Notes under the pieces: generated by a model
Told to the model about the DNA's origin: nothing
What the model saw: the letters and a program-made list of their open reading frames with translations, nothing else
The model's database searches: none
Source: Rapana venosa
Taxonomy: Eukaryota; Mollusca; Gastropoda; Neogastropoda; Muricidae
Length of the DNA stretch: 64,000 nucleotides
Direction of reading: 5' to 3'
NCBI GenBank assembly: GCA_028751875.1
Contig: CM054134.1
Span: 51,339,293-51,403,292 of the forward strand
Part shown: positions 56,130-64,000 of the stretch, piece after piece
How the letters are laid out: every line of letters starts with the position of its first letter
How positions within the stretch are numbered: the first letter of the stretch is position 1
Position numbers and translations under genes: made by a program

Positions 56130-57915
56130 AAGATGATGAGGCCAGGGGGGAATGGATGTAGAACAATGGCCAAGGTTAAAAGGAAATGGCAAAAGGAGAC
56201 AGCAAAGGGGCGCCCCATCAAGGTACTAACCCCCCCAGCACCAAAGACCTCCGTTATTGAAGAAAAAGGGGGGGTCGCCCTTACAGAAGGCGCCATATTA
56301 TGAAGAGTGGACAAATTTGCGGGAAAAAATGTTAAACTCAAGTGGGCTGACCCGAACAAACTTCACGAGCAAGCCCCAGCCCACAGCCCTGAAAGCAAAA
56401 AGGTGCTGGAGGAAGAGGTAGAAGAAGCGTAAGACCCCAAAAGGGAGGCAATACCGGGGATTGAAAACATGGTGGTCATCAAAAACGGAGGAGAGAGATA
56501 AGGCATTAAAAATATCTGCCAAGCATCTGGCCAGAAAGAGGGGCCTGAACAGGGGCCCCAATCCATTAGTTCCACTTCAAAGAAGGGAGACCAAAAGAAG
56601 TGCCAAAATTACAGAAAAATCATTTTGATAAGCCACCCAAAAGCAAAGTTATGAGCATTCCCTTGAAAGCTGAAACCACAAGAGAAGAACCCTACAGAAA
56701 ACAGGCAGGATTCAGACCAGGTCGAAAGCACTGTCGAAAGATCTTCCCCATCAGAATGCTCATAGAGAAGCATCTCCAACATCAGCTACGCTCTACAACA
56801 ACTTCATTGACTTCAAGAAGGCCTTCGATCGAGTGTGGCAAGAAGCTCTGTGGCAAGCCCATGAGAGACTATAGCTTCGACGAGGACCTGATTCAAGTCA
56901 TCCAGGGGGCGTTGACAGCTCCCACAGGGGGCAGTCCTCATGGGGAGAAATGGGGGAGTTCTTCCGACTTCAGTTGGATTTCGACAAGGCTGCCCGTACC
57001 CCCCGTTCTTTAAAGGGTTCCGGAAACATCATGCAGGAGGCCCCCCTTGGCTTCAAGACCACAATCACAATAGGAGGAAGGCCAGTCTGCAATCTTCGAT
57101 TCCCCAGACGATATTGATCTCATGGGCCGCAGTGAAGAAGAACTCCAGGATCTCACCACCAGACGGGGAAACATCGCCAATGCCCACGGTATGGAGATCA
57201 GCACGGAAAAAAGAGCAAGACCCTAGTAAAACAGTACCACACCGCCCACTCCCACCAGCATCAAGATGAGTGGCGAGACACTAGGGAAAGGTGGAAACTT
57301 TCAAGTATCTTGGAGCAGTCATCACCAAAGAAGGCACGAGCACAAAGAGGTAAAGATCAGATTGCTGTGGCACTCTCCTCCATGACTAAGCTGGCGAAAG
57401 TGTGGGGAAACACAACATCAGAACCCACACTAAGGTCAGACTTACAAGGCACTCGTCACATCCATTGCCTTGTACAGCTGTGAAGCAGGACACTTACTGC
57501 CGATTTAGAACGTCGCATTCAAGCCTTTGAGATGAAGTGCCCAGGGGGATCCTGAACATACCTACAGAGACCGCAAACCAATGACTACGTTGGCAGCAGA
57601 TCGAAGCGCAATGGCTGGCAAACAAGAACCATTGCTAGATACAGTCAAACGGAGGAAAATGAAGTGGTTTGGGCCCCACAACAAGGCAATAAAAAGCCTG
57701 TCAAGACAGTCCTGCAGGGAAAGGTGGAAGGAGCAAGGAGGCAGGGACGACCACGCAAAAGCTGGATATCCAACATCAAGGAGTGGACCGGCCTCACTGT
57801 ACCAAGCCTCCTGAAAACAGCCCAGGACAGAACCATTTGGCGGTCCACTTGCAGCGTCCGTGCGGGTACCCCAACGGTCGTCCCGACCAAGGGATGAGTG
57901 AGTGAGTGAGATATG
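56130..57915 (+). pseudogene. Decayed non-LTR retrotransposon ORF2 with (TGAG)n tail
   Basis: Frame-shifted fragments appear in order: a pre-RT segment around 56150-56640 (VLEEEVEEA, KKCQNYRKIILISHPK), QAGFRPGRKHC, RMLIEKHLQHQ, FIDFKKAFDRVWQEALW, a damaged catalytic block at 57099-57115 (FADD replaced by an F-P-D-D-like, frame-shifted version), TFKYLGAVITKEGTS, a SxALYSCEA-type block, RRKMKWFGPHNKAIKSL, GKVEGARRQGRPRKSWISNI and KEWTGLTVPSLLKTAQDRT, then TGA at 57895-57897 and agtgagtgagtgag. The order equals that of the 35.5-36.4 kb element. It cannot be active. Confidence 0.88.
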
Positions 57916-58394
57916 ACAGAAAGAGCTTGGTTGCTTCCCCTCATGGGGTAGCATCACAGTTGCAGAGAATAGTATTCTGTTTGGGGAACATTTGTGAAGC
58001 TGGCTTTGGGTTTTCTACCCACACTGTCTATTTGCTTTTTAAAAAAACAACTAATATGCTTTGTTTCGTTTTTGTTTTCGTTTTGCCAAAACATCGTTTT
58101 TGAAACGTGTTCCCAATATTTTCTAGTGGATCTGTTATTGAATAATTGATAAAAGTTAAAAGAACTTAAAAGTTAAAGTCATGTTCACCACGTTGAGGTA
58201 GTTAGTGTTCAGGAGCTGTGAAGTTGCCACTGTGACCAAGCTGGGAAGTTGACATAACCATTACCATTGCTGCTTGCCTTTATGGACAATGGTGCACAGA
58301 GTGTGCTACTTTGGGCATGGTTATGAACAGGGTGAAGCACTATTTGATTAGATGGTGTTGTGTTCCAGTGCGTGTTCGTGACTCAGTTGAGGCT

Positions 58395-58552
58395 TGTCAA
58401 GGTTGGTGTGTGTTGGTGTGTGTGTGGGGTGTGTGTGTGTGTTGTGTGTGTGTGTGTGGTGTGTGTGTGTGTGAGTGTGTGTGTGTGGTGGGTGTGTGCG
58501 CGGGGCGTGCGTGCGTGCGTGCGTGCGTTTGGGGTGTGTGTGTGTGTGTGTG

Positions 58553-58585
<33 letters not shown>
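58395..58585. repeat. (GT)n with gcgtgcgtgc block
   Basis: Long imperfect GT tract; it produces spurious Cys/Val-rich open frames. Confidence 0.95.
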
Positions 58586-58586
<1 letters not shown>

Positions 58587-58822
58587 TTTTCACTAAGGTT
58601 CAGTGAATGTTATACTTTGTTCTTTGCAATCATTCTTTTTTTTCTCCTTGTAATCACTCTGTTTACAATTTGGTTAGTTGTAAAGATACCTGTACTCAAA
58701 AGAACTTACACAAATAGTTATGATGCCTTTGAAAACGAGATGGAGGTCCTTGGGAAAACATTGGAAAACATTTGTTTGCAAAGATCCCCGGTAGAGATAA
58801 ACACTTTTCCCTCATTCCTCGA

Positions 58823-58892
58823 TTAGAGCTCTGAGGTTCACCAATGGCGAGATGGCCGTTTTACCCCCACCATAAAGGTATCTGTATGACAG
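58823..58892 (-). mobile_element. SINE tail X fragment
   Basis: gattagagctctgaggttca, ccaatggcgagat and ccaccataaaggta, the reverse of tail X. Confidence 0.7.
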
Positions 58893-58899
58893 TCCCTGG

Positions 58900-60290
58900 C
58901 TGTTATTTGAACTAAGACAAGACAAAGCTGAGTAAGCAAACTAGTTAACAAATAACGAAACAATGATTTATGAAGAAATGATGGTTTGACTGAGTATGAT
59001 ATAAGCTCCAAGCTCATTGCTCTAGTTGATATATGGTATTGTATGATCATTGGTCTTTTTGAGGAATGAACATGTTTAAACAAAAAAATCAGCAGCATAA
59101 GACAGTCAGCAACATATGGGAAGCTCCCTCACTGACCAAAATGACATGCTATGCAAACTGAACTGCAGACATTTCCTTTGTAGGAAAAACATCCTACAGA
59201 TCGATATGACAATCCTAAAACTTGGTAAAGCAAAGAATTCTCACTGAAGATAACTTACATTAAAATAATGAGTTGTCAACGTTAATGTAGCCAATGGGTG
59301 CAAAGCTTCACACATGAACTAATACCATAGAAAGAGTCTACACATACCCAGCAATCTCAACGTCAACCAGTTAAGCCAGACAGCTCACATAATATGAAAT
59401 CCCAGTATCACTCGCTACAAATCGTATGTACAAAATGCCTGAATTAGTCAGGCTATGTAGCTCTTCAGGTTTCTCCATTTACACCTGGAAAACTTTCATG
59501 GCACTTTGGTGGACTTCAGGAAGAAGTCCAAGAGGCCAACCAAAGGTGAACTGGCAACAGAGTGTACAGCAAACTATCAAGGTATTCAGAAAAAAACCTG
59601 CAGCAGGGTCCGAACACAGGCAGCTGACTGGTCCTGCCAGAGAGTCCGATAACTGCCCCATTCATGAACAGATGGGAAGACACATCAGAGCATATTGTAG
59701 GACTGAGCAGGTTGTTTTCTTCTCATCATAGTATATATTCCACCTTCTGGTGATTTTAGCTTCATGATAGTGATAATAGTGGTAATTTTGTTATGTTACC
59801 TCTGTCTCTTTCTTTCTGTCTATGTTGTGTCTCTCTCTTTCAAGGCTGTCTGTCTGTCTGTCTGTCTCTGTCTCTCTCAAGTTTGTTCTCAGTCACAGAG
59901 GTTAGGCAAGAACTACTCTAACCCGTGTGTATTTGCGCACACGCTCCGTGTGTGCATGCGTATGCGTGCACATAAGCCATCTCTCTTGCACACACGTGCG
60001 AACTTCCCAAACCACAGTTGTACAGCAGATTAGATGCATGGGTTACTGATTTATCTGCAATGCAAACAGTGTGTGCTTTAATTCCAGCGGGTGTTCCAGC
60101 CTGCTTAGCAACAGAGAAGGGGAGTAGTATGAGATAAGCCTAACACCAGTGTGCAGCCAGGACTGGTTATCACAGTGGACAGACATTATACACACAGCCG
60201 CCTGCCTTAACAAATAGTGAAGTAAAGAGGGTTTTATCAGACAGAAGCAAGTTATCCTTTGTAAGGGGTTGTTGTTGCAAGGGGTGGGTG
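58900..60290. other. No recognised gene
   Basis: Unique-looking AT-balanced sequence. The 101-codon frame at 59426 has no recognisable domain. A short (CTGT)n lies at 59846-59872. Confidence 0.5.
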
Positions 60291-60291
60291 G

Positions 60292-60312
60292 GGGGAGAGA
60301 GAGAGGAGAGGG

Positions 60313-60344
<32 letters not shown>

Positions 60345-60372
60345 AGGAGAGAGAGAGAGAGAGAAAAGAGAG

Positions 60373-60407
<35 letters not shown>
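60292..60407. repeat. (GA)n-rich tract
   Basis: Interrupted (GA)n with GGAGA and AAGAAGG breaks. Confidence 0.95.
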
Positions 60408-60410
<3 letters not shown>

Positions 60411-60584
60411 ATGCAAGTTATTCTGGTTTGTAAAAGAAACCCCACATAACCAGGAAACACAGAGACGAAGAGAAGAGAAGTTTATAAAGGAAAAAAACAA
60501 CCCAAACAAATCAATGAAACAAACCCAGTGATATGAGCCCTTTTTGTTGTTTCCTTCCATCTTCCCTCCTCTCCCCTGGAGTGT

Positions 60585-60599
60585 GTGTGTGTGTGTGAG

Positions 60600-60657
<58 letters not shown>

Positions 60658-60658
60658 T
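60585..60658. repeat. (GT)n then (GA)n
   Basis: A short GT run is followed by interrupted GA repeats. Confidence 0.93.
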
Positions 60659-60744
60659 ATAATGCTGAGGGGCTGTTGTAAGTGCTGTTGTAATACGGTC
60701 AAAAAGGAGTACTTCCAAGTTGGGTTCAGTTGACTGATTGACGG

Positions 60745-61108
60745 ACCAATGGACGCTATAGCCGCGTGGTTAAGACTGTTTGACTTCAATCCCATAGGTC
60801 CGTGAAATCGTGAGTTCGAATCTCGGAGGTGTTTGGTGAATGAAGTGTGAGGATTTTTACGATCTTCCAGGTCAACTTCAAGTGCAGACCTGCCAGTGCC
60901 TTCCCTTCGTGTGTATACACATGCAGAAGATTAGATATGCACGTTAAAGATCCCGTATTTCATGTTAGTGTTCAGTTGGTTCCGTAAACAGGAACATACC
61001 CAGTATACATCCCCGAAGTCGGAATGCGGCTACCTTCATTGTGAGTGAAAGCGGTGGCATACGCAAAATCTTACCATTGGCAAAACTCAAACTCTAGCTG
61101 AAGAGTGA
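60745..61108 (+). mobile_element. Full-length SINE, head B with tail X
   Basis: gctatagccgcgtggttaag (A box), tgagttcgaatctcgg (B box), ttacgatcttccaggtcaac, agcagacctgccagtgcc-type body, gttaaagatcccgta, then tail X: tccccgaagtcggaatgcgg, ctaccttcattgtgagtg, atcttaccattggc and ctctagctgaagagtga. It is the best reference copy of this family here. Confidence 0.9.
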
Positions 61109-61119
61109 CAAAAAACCCC

Positions 61120-61165
61120 AACACACACAGACACACAGACACAGGACACAGACACAGACACACAC

Positions 61166-61197
<32 letters not shown>

Positions 61198-61230
61198 ACA
61201 CACAACACACACACACACACACACACACAA
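61120..61230. repeat. (CA)n with ACAG and AACAC variants
   Basis: Imperfect CA tract following the SINE end. Confidence 0.93.
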
Positions 61231-61372
61231 CACACTACAACCAAGAAAAAAATCACCCCCAAGATGCCTTAAAGCAGGTCTGGGTTAGAGAACTAAACAG
61301 CAATGATCGATATAAAAGGATCGTTTGTGTAAATCTGTGCCGTAGTCTGGAAAGCATCGATCTGATATTGCA

Positions 61373-61612
61373 GATTGCAGAATTCAGATCCCGTTTCCTT
61401 TCAACAGAATTCAGATGGCAGAATTCAGGTCAGGTTTCCCTTTCACTAGAATTCAGATGGCAAAATTCAGATCAGATTTCCCTTTCACTAGAATTCAGAT
61501 GGCAGAATTCAGGTAAGGTTTCCTTTCATCAGAATTCAGATGGCAGAATTCAGGTCAGGTTTCCCTTTCATCAGAATTCAGATGGCAGAATTCAGATCAG
61601 ATTTCCCTTTCT
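61373..61612 (+). repeat. ~42-bp minisatellite, about six copies
   Basis: The unit contains agaattcagatggcagaatt and caggtcaggtttccctttca, with several EcoRI-like GAATTC sites per unit. An open frame runs through it with an EFRWQNSGQVS-type repeat; I do not call it a gene. Confidence 0.92.
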
Positions 61613-61937
61613 TTTGTCAGAGTTATCAAGCTGTTTAGTGGGAAAAGATGCCTATCCTTTCTGCCACAGTTTCTTCATTATATGCCAAGCTTTTGAATTG
61701 GCTTTTCTTCTCTTATAACTTCTTTGGAAGTTGGTTAGGGCACTGAGGTGAAGTTTTCAGGCAGTTTGTTATGAACAATTTAAACCTGGCGGATCCCATC
61801 GCTCTCCAGGTAGCATGGTAGGCTATGTGCTGGGTATGTTCCTGTCCTTCATCCCGTTGGCCAGGCCTGGGTAGCTCTTTTACACCAAGGCAAATGAGGT
61901 TTTCAGGTATGCGCAATATGTTATGCATGCAGCGTTT

Positions 61938-62075
61938 GGGCCAGGTCAGGCACCCCGGTTTATAGTCTTACCCGAAGGACTTTGGTGGGAGTGCAGTCAG
62001 TGTCAGTATGAACTCCAGAGAATAATCCCCATCTCACTGAATGGACGCCTGAATGGGATGGGTCGGTGGGTGGTG
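61938..62075 (-). mobile_element. SINE head A fragment
   Basis: ggtttatagtcttacccgaa, ggactttggtgggagtgcag, tatgaactccagagaataat and a degraded head region, reverse orientation. Confidence 0.7.
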
Positions 62076-62283
62076 GTGGTGGTGGGAGGGAGGAGGACTT
62101 ATGCTTGTGCCCTCAACTATTTATTGTCTGATCGCGAGTTCCACGTCCTAACAACAATGCAAGACTATTCCGGCCTTTGTAATACACTCCATACAGCTAT
62201 ATAAAGCATATCTGCGTAGGTGCATCATTCAGGTTGTGATTGCATGCATATGCATTTAGGCCATTGCATGCTTTTTATCACAG

Positions 62284-62985
62284 AGGGAAGAAGGAATGTG
62301 GTAGGTAGGTTTACATGTTCACCTGCCTAACAAAGAAACCGTTAGGTTCTGGGTTCGATTCCCAACTTTGCCCTTTCTTCCCAGTTTGACAGGAAGATCG
62401 AATTGAAAATCAAGTCTTTCAAAGACTATAAACTGATCAGACCCATGTGCTTACGACTTCGGCACGTCTAAAGAACCCACGACAGTTGAAAATCGGGAGC
62501 AGGGAGATACCTCCCGACTGTCCTGGCAAAATTGGTAGGCCCAAGCCCCAACTGTATCCCCGAAGTCGGAATGCGGTTACCTTAAATGGTAAATGTGGTA
62601 AAAGGTAAAACTGTTCTCATAACCTATGTGGTCGTTGGGGAGCAACATGTCAGAGACTTCAGCTTCTCCAAGGGCCAGCATATTGAGGGCGGCGCTCGTA
62701 TTCCCATCGCTGCTTTACCTTCTCTGACCCTAAAGAGGCAGGTACCCATTTACAGCTAGGCGAAGTGGGGGACTGTACTGAAGCGAAGGCGCGCAAACGG
62801 TCACCCATCCAGTTGGTAACTACATTCAATGCTGCTTAATCTTAGCTTGGGGAAAGCGAGTGCTCTGACCAGTGAGCTATCCTGTCCCATTAATGATGGG
62901 TAAAGTTGGTTGCATACGCAAAAATATCACCATCGGTGAATGCCAGAGTTCTAGCCGAGGAACGAAAAAAAAGACCTCTGAGAAA
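62284..62985 (+). mobile_element. SINE with head E and tail X, interrupted by a tRNA/5S-like SINE
   Basis: Plus strand: gttctgggttcgattcccaa (B box), cagtttgacaggaagatcga, caagtctttcaaagacta, gaaaatcgggagcagggaga, ccgaagtcggaatgcggtta. The sequence breaks at about 62592 and resumes at about 62889 with gatgggtaaagttggttgca, atatcaccatcggtgaatg and gttctagccgaggaacg, the rest of tail X. Confidence 0.85.
62592..62888 (-). mobile_element. Nested tRNA-like/5S rRNA-like SINE
   Basis: Minus strand: gatagctcactggtcagagc, aagattaagcagcattgaat, caactggatgggtgacc and agctgtaaatgggtacctgc; same family as 27392. It sits inside tail X of the SINE at 62284, with TTAAATG/TTAATG at the borders as a possible short duplication. 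Confidence 0.85.
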
Positions 62986-62989
62986 CTGT

Positions 62990-63660
62990 GTGCATTTGTA
63001 GCCTGCGTGTGAGGGTATGGAGCATGCATGCATGCATTCTGTCTCTCTTTCATATCACTCGAAGCAGAGCAGCTATCGATGGTGTCCACTTAAACATAGC
63101 CTATCAAAGGAGCATAGTTACACCCCAGCGATTTCCGTCAGGTACAATATTGACATTCCCTTTACACGATTAGTTCCCAAGAGTTCGTGAGAAGGTCGCC
63201 TGATACAATTATGTGAGAACCCGGGGCTATAGCCATGGTTAGACTAGACTGACCAAGCGCTGTGGTGATCATTGTTAGAAAACTCCTACACTTTAAGGGG
63301 GAAATATATCAGAACACACTTCCTTTCTTCTTTAACCACAGAGTGCGTGGAGGCCAAATATTTTATTTTGCTGGTGTGAAACTTCACATATCATGGATTC
63401 AGGGCCCCGTTGTTAACAGTTTTACGTCATTCTATGCTGTGTTTTATGTTCTTAGCCAGGTGAACATTCATGGAACTCGCCTATACCCTTCTGTTAAGAC
63501 TTACAGAGCCGAACACTCAATCTAACCTTCCCAGGGTAGACCCTCGTACAAGACTTAATGGCTTTTGGATAGATCCCTCACTTTTTGCCTTAAAAGTCGC
63601 ACGTATCCTTCATAATCCCCTGTATGTACAGGTCTAGCAATTATGATATAGTCATATAGA
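62990..63660. other. No recognised gene
   Basis: Mixed sequence. The 87-codon frame at 63262 has no domain I recognise and no coding support. Confidence 0.45.
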
Positions 63661-63864
63661 AAGAAACTTAATTTGAAATGCCAATTTCGAAATTACTTTC
63701 ACACCATCTATTCATTGTCCTGTCTCTGATTTCCTGTCTCAGTCTATAAGTATATATGTATGTACATATGTAGCATTTGTTCTTATTGTTTGTCTTGTAT
63801 AGCGAACAGGCAAACGTAGGACAAGACAAAACACATCCCAAAGCAGAGTATCTTCCCCTCTCTC

Positions 63865-63962
63865 CCTTTCTCTCTCTCTCTCTCTCTGCCCCACCCTTCT
63901 CCCTTCCCCCTCTCTCCCCCCACCCTCCCTCTCTCTCTTTCCCCCTCCCTCTCTCTCTCTCA
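63865..63962. repeat. (CT)n/C-rich tract
   Basis: Interrupted (CT)n with CCCC blocks near the window end. Confidence 0.93.
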
Positions 63963-64000
63963 CGCACACATAGACACCCCACAAACCCACTGCACCGCTT

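Noticed and set aside
58311..58826. 171-codon Cys/Val-rich frame
   Set aside because: Most of it is translation of a (GT)n tract; the remainder has no recognisable domain.
61368..61718. Repeat protein with EFRWQNSGQVS units
   Set aside because: Explained by the ~42-bp minisatellite; no conserved domain beyond the array.
63262..63525. 87-codon frame near the window end
   Set aside because: No recognised domain and no splice or composition support.

Overview
The window is eukaryotic, intron-rich DNA. It most likely comes from a mollusc, and a gastropod is my best guess. The evidence is GT-AG introns, orthologues of animal RNA-processing genes, many tRNA-derived SINEs built from interchangeable modules, non-LTR retrotransposon debris, and very abundant microsatellites and minisatellites. 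There are no bacterial operons, no CRISPR array, and no tRNA or rRNA gene that is not part of a SINE.

Three protein-coding genes can be assembled exon by exon with consistent splice phases. (1) The 3' half of an ecdysoneless (ECD/SGT1) homologue lies on the + strand at 1226-5913; its earlier exons lie before the window. (2) A complete POLDIP3/SKAR-type mRNA-export adaptor lies on the - strand, nine coding exons at 34877-22315. It has an N-terminal UAP56-binding motif, DAR repeats, an RRM and the conserved C-terminal tail. One exon appears to carry a single extra base. (3) A six-exon gene on the - strand (47838-41410) encodes a 303-residue protein with two hot-dog-like halves. Its second half carries an N-x-H motif and a downstream Glu-Cys resembling plant and bacterial acyl-ACP thioesterases.

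Layout: 1-5.9 kb holds ECD exons with SINEs and a 44-bp minisatellite in the introns. From 5.9 to 17.6 kb there is a G+T-rich stretch with no second gene, possibly a very long ECD 3'UTR or a non-coding transcript. From 19.2 to 34.9 kb lies the convergent POLDIP3 unit, A+C-rich on the + strand. From 35.5 to 40.6 kb there is a repeat-dominated spacer with a twin-primed LINE insertion. From 40.6 to 47.8 kb lies the thioesterase-like gene. From 48 to 64 kb there is an accessory repeat region: LINE fragments, LINE/SINE shared tails, long (GA)n/(CT)n tracts, a BESS-like ORF broken by one stop codon, a decayed LINE with a (TGAG)n tail, and nested SINEs.

The genes do not form a pathway operon. ECD and POLDIP3 both act in pre-mRNA processing or export and sit tail to tail. 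The most notable biology is in the repeats. At least three different tRNA-like SINE heads share one 3' tail, one head occurs with two different tails, and a dimeric tRNA-5S rRNA-like SINE has inserted into a long palindrome and into another SINE. A LINE copy shows a clear twin-priming inversion with a 12-bp target-site duplication.
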